Shown in pieces: positions 54,640 to 63,492 of a stretch of 64,000 nucleotides of DNA. Below the pieces are notes generated by a model, which was not told the DNA's origin, searched no databases, and was given only the letters and a program-made list of their open reading frames with translations. The first letter of the stretch is position 1; each line of letters begins with the position of its first letter. Position numbers and translations under genes: made by a program. The stretch is from Arenicellales bacterium (GTDB lineage: Bacteria; Pseudomonadota; Gammaproteobacteria; Arenicellales; JAJDZL01), in assembly GCA_958295885.1 (NCBI GenBank), contig OY282380.1, positions 2,294,001 to 2,358,000 of the forward strand. Reading direction: 5' to 3'.

Positions 54640-55164
54640 ATGGACAGCAGCACCATATCTAGAGAACAAATTCGTGCAGTGGTGAGAGAAGCGCTGCGAG
54701 AGGTAATCCCTCAAGATTCAGGAAAGCCGCGACCTAACCCGCCTGCGCCAAATTGTTTGCTTATGAAAAAAATTTATGGCACTTTGAAGTCAGAAGGTGA
54801 ATCGCTCGTCGAACTCAATATTGGAAACGATAAGCAGCTGAACAACTTCGTTCGGGATTTTGCAAAATGCCTGCATGACAGCAGCTTGGAAGCGCTGATC
54901 ATGTCAGGTCGTCTGCGGTTCAAACTCAAGCGTCATTCGATTGAATTCACCGAACCCCCGCGTCCTGAAACTAAAAGTGCCGATGCCGGTCAGCAAGAAG
55001 TAAAGCGAGCTGAAGCGCGGGTTGAAACGGGAATGTTATCTGAAGCAAAAGTTGCAGACCTGGCAAAGCGAAGTCAGCGAATTGTCATTGGCAAGCAGGT
55101 CGTGCTGACACCGCTTGCAAAAGATCGTGCGCGGGCCATTGGAATTGAAATCGTGAGGCAGTAA
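54640..55164 (+). CDS. Microcompartment-associated protein with N-terminal encapsulation-type helix
   Basis: 174 residues. The N terminus 'ISREQIRAVVREALREVI' is an amphipathic helix like those that anchor cargo to shells, followed by a proline-rich linker 'GKPRPNPPAPN'. The C terminus 'IVIGKQVVLTPLAKDRARAIGIEIV' resembles an ending common to several proteins of microcompartment loci. The middle is unassigned. It sits between two shell genes with only 6 and 1 bases of spacing, so it is certainly in the operon. Possible roles are shell assembly or an unusual lumen enzyme; I do not assign one. Confidence 0.7.
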   Translation: MDSSTISREQIRAVVREALREVIPQDSGKPRPNPPAPNCLLMKKIYGTLKSEGESLVELNIGNDKQLNNFVRDFAKCLHDSSLEALIMSGRLRFKLKRHSIEFTEPPRPETKSADAGQQEVKRAEARVETGMLSEAKVADLAKRSQRIVIGKQVVLTPLAKDRARAIGIEIVRQ

Positions 55165-55165
55165 A

Positions 55166-55429
55166 GTGAAATTAGGATTGGTGACAGGAAAGATTTGGGC
55201 AACCCGAAAATTAAAAGAACTGCCCAGCGGCGCACTGCTGGAAATCGAAATGATTGAAGACGGCGACAATCCGGAGCAGATGGTTGCTTTTGATCCCCTT
55301 GGTGCCGGGCGCGGTGAACGTGTTTTGGTTACGCTGGGTTCTGTCGCAAAAGGGTGGTTCAGATCGCACCCAGAAAGCAATGTAGTCATCGATGCATTGG
55401 TGATCGGAATTGTCGATGAGAAAGATTAA
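55166..55429 (+). CDS. Microcompartment vertex protein (EutN/CcmL pentamer)
   Basis: 87 residues starting at a GTG one base after the previous stop. 'MKLGLVTGKIWATRKLKELPSGALLEIEMIED' and 'VAFDPLGAGRGERVLVTLGSVAKGWF' followed by 'NVVIDALVIGIVDE' are the classic EutN/CcmL (Pfam 03319) pattern. These pentamers cap the vertices of icosahedral shells. Complete and in a normal context among shell genes. Confidence 0.93.
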   Translation: MKLGLVTGKIWATRKLKELPSGALLEIEMIEDGDNPEQMVAFDPLGAGRGERVLVTLGSVAKGWFRSHPESNVVIDALVIGIVDEKD

Positions 55430-55464
55430 TTTATTTTTGACCTAAATGACAAAAGGAGAAACTC

Positions 55465-55743
55465 ATGTCAAACGCAATTGGTTTTATTGAAACTCGCGGC
55501 TATGTCGGTGCTTTTACGGCAGCAGATGCCATGGTCAAAGCAGCCAACGTAGAAATCGTAACGCGGGAGCAAGTTGGCGCTGGACTCGTTTCAGTATTGG
55601 TAAAAGGAGATGTCGGGGCTGTCAAAGCAGCAACAGAAGCAGGCGCTGAAGCCGCCAACTCAGTTGGTGAAGTGATATCCGTACATGTAATTCCACGTCC
55701 GCATTCTGAGGTTGTGTCCAAGTTTGATATCGGTGGCGGTTAG
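55465..55743 (+). CDS. Microcompartment shell hexamer (BMC-H)
   Basis: 92 residues, a single BMC domain of the PduA/EutM/CcmK type: '[29 protein letters not shown]', '[44 protein letters not shown]'. It would form the hexameric tiles of the shell facets. A strong ribosome site (AAAGGAG) precedes the ATG, consistent with its being the most abundant shell protein. It is the only single-domain hexamer gene in the operon. Confidence 0.95.
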   Translation: MSNAIGFIETRGYVGAFTAADAMVKAANVEIVTREQVGAGLVSVLVKGDVGAVKAATEAGAEAANSVGEVISVHVIPRPHSEVVSKFDIGGG

Positions 55744-55828
55744 ACGGGCAGTCTGCATGTCCTTGATGATTCTCTGTCAAATTTGACAGTTTCTCCCAGT
55801 GAACTGTTGAATTCGTGGGTGAAAGAAG

Positions 55829-56458
55829 ATGGCTGATCTACGAGTTTATCTGCAGATCGAAAATCTTCAGACTCAATTCGCAGCTTACATGGCCACATCG
55901 CTGCGCGCGCGTGGCTATGTCCCCATGCAAGGGATGCATTCGCTCATCATCGAGATTTCACCCGCGCTCGCGATTCATCGAGTCATCGATTTAGCCTTAA
56001 AATCGGTGTGCGACATCGAACCGGGAATCCTGTATGTCGAACGCCAGTTTGGAATATTGGAGCTTCACAGTACGAGAGTGCAGGATCTGGAAAAAGCTGG
56101 GCGTGCGATATTGGAAGGGTTTGGAATGAAGGAGGAAGATCGACTCAAGCCAAGAATTCTTTATTCTCATCTCGTAGAGAACATTGTTGACCAACATTCG
56201 GTCATTCTCAACCGCCAGCGAGGTGCGTCAATGATTCTGCCAGGTGATTCTCTGTTGCTTCTCGAAACGGCTCCAGCTTTGTTCGCCGCAGCGGCAGCGA
56301 ATGAAGCGGAAAAGGTAGCGCCAGAAAATATTCTCGTCGACTGTCAAATGTTTGGCGTTTCGGGACGCGTGTTCATCGCAGGGAATGCAGATCAAACTCA
56401 AACTGCACTGGATCATCTCATTGGGGTCATTGAGGCGATACCTGGAAGAGAAATGTAA
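55829..56458 (+). CDS. Second microcompartment shell protein with tandem BMC domains
   Basis: 209 residues and clearly paralogous to the product of 54028-54633: 'LIIEISPALAIHRVIDLALKSVCDIEPGILYVERQFGILELHS' and 'ASMILPGDSLLLLETAPALFAAAAANEAEKV...MFGVSGRVFIAGN'. Both have two BMC domains, so two kinds of trimer are present. Last gene of the operon, 85 bases after the hexamer gene. Gene order (acylating dehydrogenase, tandem shell, peptide-bearing protein, pentamer, hexamer, tandem shell) resembles the RMM/aminoacetone-type loci as I recall them. Confidence 0.85.
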   Translation: MADLRVYLQIENLQTQFAAYMATSLRARGYVPMQGMHSLIIEISPALAIHRVIDLALKSVCDIEPGILYVERQFGILELHSTRVQDLEKAGRAILEGFGMKEEDRLKPRILYSHLVENIVDQHSVILNRQRGASMILPGDSLLLLETAPALFAAAAANEAEKVAPENILVDCQMFGVSGRVFIAGNADQTQTALDHLIGVIEAIPGREM

Positions 56459-56797
56459 TCACTGACTGTGTAAAATTTTAAAAATAACCAATTCGCGCCT
56501 AAATCAAGATGAAGTTGGAAGCAAAAATTTTCACTTGTGCCAGCGCAGATCGAAAATTCGCTTGAGGTCGCGGAGCGACAGTCGAAGGGCGGTTCGCTGC
56601 TGGCGGATTCAGGCTGCCGGCATCGTGCCCATAAGTGATTAAACCTGCGTGCATTTGAAAATGGAAAATATTCGGGTTTCGCACATGGATGATTTTTACT
56701 GATCTCCGTTGAACGTAGTCTGACGCCAGTGCAAAAGGTTCAGCAATAATGCATATGAGTCTTTGATGTCCGCTCTGCTTGAAATCGACTTCGAATT
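56459..56797. other. Convergent intergenic space, nothing recognised
   Basis: About 340 bases between the shell operon and the NitT/TauT importer, which point toward each other. No coding frame is supported and no strong terminator hairpin was seen by eye. Confidence 0.4.
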
Positions 56798-57514
56798 TTA
56801 GAATCCATACTTTTTCGATAATTGAGAATAAATCCCGTCAATTTCTGGATCGTTCACCTTTCTTGCGCCATCCAACTCCACCAGATACTCATCTTCAACT
56901 CTGCTGGGTGAACTGCTCATGAAGACAATGCGATCTGAAATCGCGATGGCCTCCCTTAAATCATGAGTAATAAAAATCACTAGCGGTTCTGTCTCCTGAC
57001 ACAGTTCCGCCAATAGTTTTCGCTGTCGATCAGCAGTGAGAACATCAAGTGAACTAAATGGTTCGTCAAAAAGCAGAACGGACGGTTTGTTGACGAATGC
57101 GCGAGCCATTGCAAGCCGTCGCTGCATGCCACCTGACATCTGATGAGGGTAATAATCTCGGGCATCGAAGAGCCCAGTCTGCTCAAGTTTCTGCTCGCAG
57201 ATTTCCAGGTTCTCCTGACTGTCACCCTTCATTACTAGGAGCAGGTTGTCAATTGCAGTCAGCCATGGCATCAATCTAGGGTTCTGAAAGACGACACCGA
57301 TTGTGAGAGAATCCATCCCTTGAGTACCGTTTACTGTGATCTCTCCCTCGAATTGCGAGTCCAGACCTGCAATTAGGTTGAGCAATGTCGTTTTGCCACA
57401 GCCCGAAGGACCAGTGATCGCAACCACCTCGGCGGATTCAACCTCAAGCCGCACGTCTTTGAGCACGACTACGTTTTCAACGAAAGATTTTTCGCGAATG
57501 TTGACTGAAAGCAT
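56798..57514 (-). CDS. NitT/TauT-type ABC transporter ATP-binding protein
   Basis: 238 residues with Walker A 'GPSGCGKTTLLNLIAG', Q-loop 'VVFQNPRLMPW', signature 'QMSGGMQRRLAMARAF', Walker B 'VLLFDEPFSSLD' and the switch histidine 'FITHDLREA'. 'NPRLMPWLTAIDNL' and the MSGGMQ form are usual in nitrate/sulfonate/taurine importers. It overlaps nothing; three bases separate it from the permease. Last gene of the operon in transcription order binding protein, permease, ATPase. Confidence 0.9.
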   Translation of the reverse strand: MLSVNIREKSFVENVVVLKDVRLEVESAEVVAITGPSGCGKTTLLNLIAGLDSQFEGEITVNGTQGMDSLTIGVVFQNPRLMPWLTAIDNLLLVMKGDSQENLEICEQKLEQTGLFDARDYYPHQMSGGMQRRLAMARAFVNKPSVLLFDEPFSSLDVLTADRQRKLLAELCQETEPLVIFITHDLREAIAISDRIVFMSSSPSRVEDEYLVELDGARKVNDPEIDGIYSQLSKKYGF

Positions 57515-57517
57515 GTT

Positions 57518-58258
57518 CTAACTCTTCCAGATTGCAATTCGTCGGTCAAACGGCCGCATGATGAACTGTTCAATTCCCATGATGACGACAATAAACGCAG
57601 CAGTGTACGCCAGAATGCTCGTGATGTCGAAGAACTGAAAATAGGTGCCCAATTGAAATCCGACCCCACTGCTTAAGCCAAGCAATTCGACGACCAAAAC
57701 AATTTTCCAGATTAACGCAAGACCATTGCGGGATGCGGCCATGAAATAGGGATAGAGTTGAGGAAGATATACTCGCAGTAATTTTCTCTGGCGGCTTAAA
57801 CGAAAAGCGTCGGCAACCTGCAGCAGATTTTTATCGACTGCCCGCGCACCCTCTCGAAGCGTAACGGTAACAGTTGGAATCTTATTGATCGCTACTGCTG
57901 TTACCGCAGCAACATCTGTGAGTCCGAGCCAGATGTAGCACAGAATGATCGTTACGAGAGCGGGGATGTTGAGACCGAGGACCAAGATGCCGTCCAGCGC
58001 GGAATCGGTTGTCTTTGACGCCCCCATCGCAATTCCGATGATGGAACCTATGGCTAGCGCAATAAAAAACGCGCAGGCAACGCGCAGGAGAGTTACCCCT
58101 AGATGATAGGGCAGCTCTCCATTTTGAAAGTACTCAGAAACCCTGACTGCGACCGCGATTGGTGACGGCAGTATGGGATCACTGAGTACGACGGCGATAA
58201 ATTGCCAAGCGGCGAATAACGCCGCTAGACAAGAAAAGCGAAGTAGTGCACTAGACAA
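57518..58258 (-). CDS. NitT/TauT-type ABC transporter permease
   Basis: 246 residues, about six membrane segments, with the motif 'EGARAVDKNLLQVADAFRLSRQRKLLRVYLPQLYPYFMAASRNGLALIWKIVLVVELLG' in which the coupling loop EGA...D is recognisable. This is the inner-membrane half of an importer of the nitrate/sulfonate/taurine class. It begins seven bases after the binding-protein stop. Confidence 0.87.
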   Translation of the reverse strand: MSSALLRFSCLAALFAAWQFIAVVLSDPILPSPIAVAVRVSEYFQNGELPYHLGVTLLRVACAFFIALAIGSIIGIAMGASKTTDSALDGILVLGLNIPALVTIILCYIWLGLTDVAAVTAVAINKIPTVTVTLREGARAVDKNLLQVADAFRLSRQRKLLRVYLPQLYPYFMAASRNGLALIWKIVLVVELLGLSSGVGFQLGTYFQFFDITSILAYTAAFIVVIMGIEQFIMRPFDRRIAIWKS

Positions 58259-58265
58259 TTTCGGA

Positions 58266-59282
58266 TCATTCTGTAAGGCTTGGCTCTACTGTAAAGCCTT
58301 CCCAGAAAGTTCCGGAATTCAATTCCGTAGATTTACCAACGAGTTTTTCACCGCCTTCAACGGCTAACAGTTTGAAAATTTCAGCTGCGGTCGCTTGTTC
58401 TGCTTCTCTGAAACTCCTTGGAATGCCGGCTCGAAAAGCATCGCGGAGGGCGAAGAGCGTTTCATCATTATCTGCTTTTGTCAAAGGACGAATTCGTTCC
58501 CATTCTTCATCCGACGAAAGCAATATTTTCTTTGCATCGTAAGAAGCTGCGAGAAATGCTTCCATCGCTCCCGGGTTCGTCTGAGCCAGACTGTCATCGA
58601 AGGTCCAACCGATCAGCGCCAGAGACTGTTCGATACCGAGTCCGGCAAGCACATCTGGGATGCTGATGACGTCTTTGTGTCCTGCTGCTCTAAATCGAGC
58701 GCCGTAGTGCCAGAAATTCAACAGTGCGTCGACTTCACCTCGCATGGCCAGTTCATTCAACAGTGGCGGGGCGCCGAATTTTACGTCGGAAACCTCGGCG
58801 GGGTCAATGCCTGCATTTTTCCTGGCGTATGCTCTCAATAGCAACCAGCTTTTGTCAACCGGCCCGCCAGCAACCCCAATTTTGCGCCCGGCAAGATCAG
58901 CTACGGTTTCAATTCCGCTGTCTGAGCGAGCCATTAAACCGCCCGCGGCGACCGAGTATGGCACGAACGTGAATGTCTTGCCTTCATCTCGTTGCCGCGA
59001 GACCCAGATCCAGTCGTTTACGATCACATCGGTTTCACCTGCCTGCAAGGAGACATTCACAGCATTTTTTCCACCGAGTGGAAGGACGTTCACTTCCAGA
59101 CCGCGCTTCGATGCCAGTCCGTGGTGCTGAATGACATCCAATTCCCACCGTACGGTTCCAAACTTCAAGACTCCGATCGTCAGCGGTTCCATTGCCTTGG
59201 CTTGGAAACAAAAAACAAGTGCAAATACAGCACTGATCTGAAGGAGCAATTTAGTCGAATTGTTTGATATTAACCACTTCAT
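58266..59282 (-). CDS. NitT/TauT-type ABC transporter binding protein
   Basis: 338 residues. N-terminal signal peptide 'KLLLQISAVFALVFCFQAKA' (cleaved about residue 30), then 'LTIGVLKFGTVRWELDVIQHHGLASKRGLEVNVLPLGGKNAVNVSLQAGETDVIVNDWIWV' in the first lobe, the SsuA/ThiY-like fold. 'ADLAGRKIGVAGGPVDKSWLLLRAY' is the hinge region. The ligand cannot be read. First gene of the operon and transcribed toward the microcompartment genes. Some related importers serve one-carbon or sulfonate metabolism; no closer assignment is justified. Confidence 0.85.
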   Translation of the reverse strand: MKWLISNNSTKLLLQISAVFALVFCFQAKAMEPLTIGVLKFGTVRWELDVIQHHGLASKRGLEVNVLPLGGKNAVNVSLQAGETDVIVNDWIWVSRQRDEGKTFTFVPYSVAAGGLMARSDSGIETVADLAGRKIGVAGGPVDKSWLLLRAYARKNAGIDPAEVSDVKFGAPPLLNELAMRGEVDALLNFWHYGARFRAAGHKDVISIPDVLAGLGIEQSLALIGWTFDDSLAQTNPGAMEAFLAASYDAKKILLSSDEEWERIRPLTKADNDETLFALRDAFRAGIPRSFREAEQATAAEIFKLLAVEGGEKLVGKSTELNSGTFWEGFTVEPSLTE

Positions 59283-59727
59283 GGATCAATAACTCCTCCT
59301 AGTCGAATTAAGTTTAATCATTTTCTGTAATCCTTTAATTTGTTCTGCATGATTGATTTGAAATATTATCAATCATGTGACATGTGGACGAAAAAATCCT
59401 ATTATATGTTGTTGCGCCCGTTTTTCCGTGGTGGGAAATAGCGTAGCGCTGTCCAGCCTGAGTCAATTGTATTTTGAATTTCAATCGAACAGATGATCAT
59501 ATTTGCCGCACGCCGACGTTATATTAGAGCAAAGTCGATAATTGGTGGATAGCAATCCGCCTTCTGTTGTACAAATTCAATAGGCACGAATGCTGTTCAC
59601 GAGTGATACGCTGCCGGTCAAATGCGGCTCTGTTTTTATTGTCTGAATTTCTCTAGATTGCCTGAACCGGCTGGCTCGCAATCTACAAGAGCTGCTTAAG
59701 GCAAATTGAGATCGCTGTCAGACATTT
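59283..59727. other. Intergenic, no gene recognised
   Basis: About 440 bases between two minus-strand genes; it should hold the importer promoter. No family or RNA signature seen. Confidence 0.35.
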
Positions 59728-61914
59728 CTATGTCAACACCTTGCGAAACGTAAACGAAAGGCGGCGCCCCCTGACCTTGACCAATTTTTGATCACCTGGC
59801 TTATTCGGGTCCGGTTCCCGCAGCCTCTTAGGAATTTCATGTGTCCATTGATAGCGTGCTTCACCGGTCATAATTGCTAAGCTTCTACGTTTAAGCAAAA
59901 CGTTGAATGTTTTCTTGGGCTCCTTTTTTTTAAATCTCATTTCCCAGGATTCAAGCAAGCTGAGCATGGCGATACCGTCGTCGAAAACTTTACTGTCTTT
60001 GTGCGGACCTATTCCTTGATTTTTAACGTACTCGTTGACGATCACCTGATCGGGCATGTTGGCTACGAGTTTTAGTTTAACAAGACGAGTAGCAATTTTT
60101 GCCGCCCAAGGTGGCAGCTTTCCAATGCGCATGTCAGAAGGCACTCGTCGCGACCTATAGTCGTATTTCCATCCATAGTGCTGAACGCGACGCATTAAGT
60201 CGAAATCATTTTCATGCCAGTTTTTATCAATCTCCTCAACCAACATATCTTCTTCTTTCTCACTGATGAAGTTTTCAATCAGGCATAAGCCAGGAACTTC
60301 TGTAGGTTTTGATTCAATGGCACTGAATATTGAAACTGATTTTTTTACTTGAGGTGGGTCAGTTACCCTCCCGGCAGCTACGGCGATGTGCTTACGAAAG
60401 GATTTAACATCCAATACGCGTTTAATTTTAAATTCGTAGCTTGGCGGCACGTAGATTTTGCGAATGTTCTTGTTTCTGCTTACTAAACTATCGAAATCGT
60501 CTTCTTTGATTATGAATTCTGTTCCTACGCATGGCCAACTAAGCTGCTGTGCAAGTTTCTTAGCTGCAGTCATGACATCAGGGTTTTCAAAATCTGCCAT
60601 ATGCCATTTTCCACGCGCCTGAACAGATTTCACCGTAATCGGCGAATTATCGCCTGACAATATAAATCGTCCATCTTCAAAGTCCCAGTTCAGGGTGTGA
60701 TCATAGGAGGGCCACTTGAATGCCTTGTAACGATTCTTTGAAGCCCAGCTGCGTAAGGCATATGCTGCGATAAATGGCCATAGTTTAGTATTCGTGCTGC
60801 GAAACTGATTGCTCAGTTTTCTAATTCCGTTGTGAAGTCCGCACAATATTGCCGCCGTCCAGAACACTGCTGGAGGCAAATCAGGCATTGTATCCGCCCA
60901 AGTGCGGAATTTTTCCGGTACCCTACGCGTCATCAATAGAAGTATGGCAAACCCAACAGGGCAATCTTTCCAATCATCAATGCGTACTGTGGCATTCCCT
61001 CGCAGGATTTCGCAGGTCAAGTTTAGGTAATTTGAAAAATTGCACTTGTACTGAGGACTTCGCGCAGAAGCGTTCTCATATATTTTATTCGGCAGATTCT
61101 GGTTGTTGCAACGGTCGCTCAACACTTCAACAGAGGCGAACCACAGTGCTTCATGAATATCAGGAGCTGAAGCAACATCGGTGGGTAAGGAGAGCCATGG
61201 CAGAAATCGCAACCAGCTGGCATCAAGATCCTTTGTTAACTTTGGAAGAGTTGATGGCCTAGATGACAGACTGCACTCCAGAATCCTTACCCATGGTTCT
61301 ATACGAGGCACTGCCCAAACTGCCATGGTCAACGCACCGTGTATTGAATCCAAGTCCGAATCAAGGACGAGCTCAACACTCGAATCTTGCGGTGGGTCAG
61401 GGGTAGTGTTAGCACAGGGTTTCGGGTCGATGGTTATCGGTACGTCAGGCAGATTTATATTCGAAAAAATATTGGACAAATTTCTAAGCCGTAGAAGTTC
61501 TTCTTCGGAATTGACGGCAAGGCTTGTAATCGCGAAAACCGGATATGGCCCTGGCCACCAAACGAATTTGTCGATTTTGTTTGTGTTATTGAAGTCCAAC
61601 TGTTCCCAATGATTATTTCGCAGCACTAATGGCTTGAGTAGAGGCAGCTTGTTCTTGTCGAGCTTAATATGAACTTCTATCGCGTGCTGTCCACGGTCTA
61701 CGATGTTTTCTCTGACCTGCTGTCCCAATCCGAATAACAGACCGCTGTCTTCCGGCATAGGCCTAAACCAACCATCCTGAAGAGCTTCAAACAAACGCCG
61801 ATGTACCGTTGTATGCCCCCAAAAACTAGGGGGATTTTGTTTCGCATCACCTTCTTCAGGTTGGAGATTTAGTGGGAAATTCATATTTGTCTGAGCTGAT
61901 TCCTGTTGTCTCAT
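59728..61914 (-). CDS. AlkB-like Fe(II)/2-oxoglutarate dioxygenase fused to a large unknown N-terminal domain
   Basis: 728 residues. From about 540 onward it is an AlkB-type dioxygenase: 'GLCLIENFISEKEEDMLVEEIDK', the iron ligands H638 and D640 in 'GIGPHKDSKVFDDGIAML', H692 in 'YQWTHEIP', and 2-oxoglutarate arginines in 'RGRRLSFTFRK' near 718. AlkB enzymes remove methyl groups from nucleic acids or act on proteins. The first ~520 residues are unlike any domain I recognise: 'RPMPEDSGLLFGLGQQVRENIVDRGQHAIEVHIKLDK' and 'FVWWPGPYPVFAITSLAVNSEEELLRLRNL' may be a SAVED- or receptor-like part, but that is a guess. Ordinary AlkB is about 200 residues. The start overlaps the end of an eroded helicase gene. 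Confidence 0.75.
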   Translation of the reverse strand: MRQQESAQTNMNFPLNLQPEEGDAKQNPPSFWGHTTVHRRLFEALQDGWFRPMPEDSGLLFGLGQQVRENIVDRGQHAIEVHIKLDKNKLPLLKPLVLRNNHWEQLDFNNTNKIDKFVWWPGPYPVFAITSLAVNSEEELLRLRNLSNIFSNINLPDVPITIDPKPCANTTPDPPQDSSVELVLDSDLDSIHGALTMAVWAVPRIEPWVRILECSLSSRPSTLPKLTKDLDASWLRFLPWLSLPTDVASAPDIHEALWFASVEVLSDRCNNQNLPNKIYENASARSPQYKCNFSNYLNLTCEILRGNATVRIDDWKDCPVGFAILLLMTRRVPEKFRTWADTMPDLPPAVFWTAAILCGLHNGIRKLSNQFRSTNTKLWPFIAAYALRSWASKNRYKAFKWPSYDHTLNWDFEDGRFILSGDNSPITVKSVQARGKWHMADFENPDVMTAAKKLAQQLSWPCVGTEFIIKEDDFDSLVSRNKNIRKIYVPPSYEFKIKRVLDVKSFRKHIAVAAGRVTDPPQVKKSVSIFSAIESKPTEVPGLCLIENFISEKEEDMLVEEIDKNWHENDFDLMRRVQHYGWKYDYRSRRVPSDMRIGKLPPWAAKIATRLVKLKLVANMPDQVIVNEYVKNQGIGPHKDSKVFDDGIAMLSLLESWEMRFKKKEPKKTFNVLLKRRSLAIMTGEARYQWTHEIPKRLREPDPNKPGDQKLVKVRGRRLSFTFRKVLT

Positions 61915-62361
61915 GCCCCCTTTACCACTGTCTTTCTACGCCTCATTTCGTCGGGTCTGGGCAGTATGTCAACGACCGCGCCATTTGAATAATTTCTTCA
62001 AGCTCCAAGACAAAGACGCAATCAAATTCCTGGCCCTTAACTGACTTAACGTTCAAAACATATATGCCAGCGTTCAAAACACTTGTGGAATCTTCGTTCC
62101 GAGTGCTATGAAAGTAGATAAATTTCTGATTTCTCGGCAACGACTTTTCAAATAACGAATAAAATTTATTCCCAGTTTTACTGTTTTTTACGACAATTCC
62201 GATACTGCCACCTCGAACTCTAAACCAGTCGGATTTCAATTTCGCGGTGATTTCATGACTTGGTGATAGATTTAATATGGGGAGTTTACCTAATGATTTA
62301 CGAACAGCTGTAGCAACAGGAATACATACCTTGTGGAAATGCTCCGCTCAATTTACAATTT
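61911..62361 (-). pseudogene. C-terminal remnant of a UvrD-like helicase, coupled to the AlkB fusion gene
   Basis: The minus strand is open from about 62361: '...VRKSLGKLPILNLSPSHEITAKLKSDWFRVRGGSIGIVVKNSKTGNKFY' and 'GIYVLNVKSVKGQEFDCVFVLELEEII', whose 'S.KGQEFD' is helicase motif V. That frame stops at 61943. The neighbouring frame reads 'ILPRPDEMRRRKTVVKGA' and its TGA (61911-61913) overlaps the ATG of the downstream gene as ATGA, so one frameshift has probably split an original coupled gene. Motifs I-IV and VI are missing. Confidence 0.6.
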
Positions 62362-62890
62362 CGAGAGTGTTTCGATGGTTTCGTTGAAGAATAGTAGATT
62401 AATTCAGCTGCGTAGAAGTTTTTACCTCTGTAGGTGAACAGAATTCATCTTCAATTGCCTGTTCTACATCGCAAAAATCGTTATCGAAATTGACACAAAT
62501 CAAGCGAAGAATTCAAAATCCACATTCAGGTCCGTGAAATTCAACCTAACTCAGGAAAGTGATCGCCGGTCTAATCCAACCGTCTGCGGACCAAATCTAG
62601 TAATTTTCGAATTCGCAGGAACGTTCGGATCGCCGAATTTCAAAATTCCTCGAAAAGGAAATAAACAGCTGTTCGGGTCGCAGCGATAGTTACCCACAAA
62701 GAAACCACGCTCTGCCAGCTCACTGAAATTTGAGTTGCGGAAGCTCTCGCGTTGCAAACATCGGTCCCGGCAGCCGATTATCGTCAGCTTCCTTGGTTTC
62801 TTGTTCTGCTGCCGTCACCTTGTGTTTCTCATCAACCATCAAGCTGGCTTGTGATGCACCAGCATTCGTTGATTCCGTCGGGATTCCAGA
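62362..62890. other. Intergenic, no gene recognised
   Basis: About 530 bases with only short unconvincing frames. Some of it may be the eroded N-terminal part of the helicase remnant downstream on the minus strand. Confidence 0.3.
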
Positions 62891-63400
62891 CTACAAATTG
62901 TCAATGTTCAGCTTGTTTCTTATGATATAGCGTACGCCTCGCGTCCAAGACTCGTCCGTATCACCCCTAATTCCTACCCGCACCGCCCGAACTGGAACAT
63001 TCTGATGGGCGTCAGTGACCGAAATCGCAACAGCCATTATGAGTGTGCTCACTTTTTGAATTCTACCCAGGAATGCATAATCACCACCGAGCTGAAATGC
63101 TATTTTTGATTCACATCCATTGCATTTTCGAAGGGGATGACGTTTCTGAATCAGCTCTTTGGCGGGTTCGGTGGAAACAATTTCAAAATCCCCTTGTTCA
63201 ACCAGCAGGTCCTTGAGCAGCTGTGTAACGAGTTGAATCCTAGCCGGATGCTCCGGCAGTTCGCCTTCACCGCTCGTATCTGCGATTTCAAAATCAAAAA
63301 CGACAGCTTTCTTTTTCAAGCCATCTGCCTGGATGCCCGAAGAATATCCCAGAGCCAGAAACAGCGCGAATAAAAATGCCAGAGTACGTTTTAGATGCAT
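62891..63400 (-). CDS. DUF3280/DUF2380-type secreted protein of the quinoprotein relay system
   Basis: 169 residues with a Sec signal (TLAFLFALFLALGYSSGIQA). The mature part 'KAVVFDFEIADTSGEGELPEHPARIQLVTQLLKDLL', 'CNGCESKIAFQLGGDYAFLGRIQKVSTLIM' and 'VRVGIRGDTDESWTRGVRYIIRNKL' matches the DUF3280 (DUF2380) family linked to PQQ-dependent alcohol dehydrogenases. CNGC could hold a metal or disulfide. 92 bases downstream of the metallohydrolase gene on the same strand. Confidence 0.75.
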   Translation of the reverse strand: MHLKRTLAFLFALFLALGYSSGIQADGLKKKAVVFDFEIADTSGEGELPEHPARIQLVTQLLKDLLVEQGDFEIVSTEPAKELIQKRHPLRKCNGCESKIAFQLGGDYAFLGRIQKVSTLIMAVAISVTDAHQNVPVRAVRVGIRGDTDESWTRGVRYIIRNKLNIDNL

Positions 63401-63492
63401 ATTCTATGCCTGATTTGATTTATGGAATACAAGTTCGCTGTGATCAGCTTGGTAAATTGATTGATTTCAAAAACTGCCCAAATCCTAGAAAT

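Noticed and set aside
52454..56458. Ethanolamine (eut) or propanediol (pdu) microcompartment
   Set aside because: No ammonia lyase, diol dehydratase, cobalamin or alcohol dehydrogenase gene is linked; shell composition also differs.
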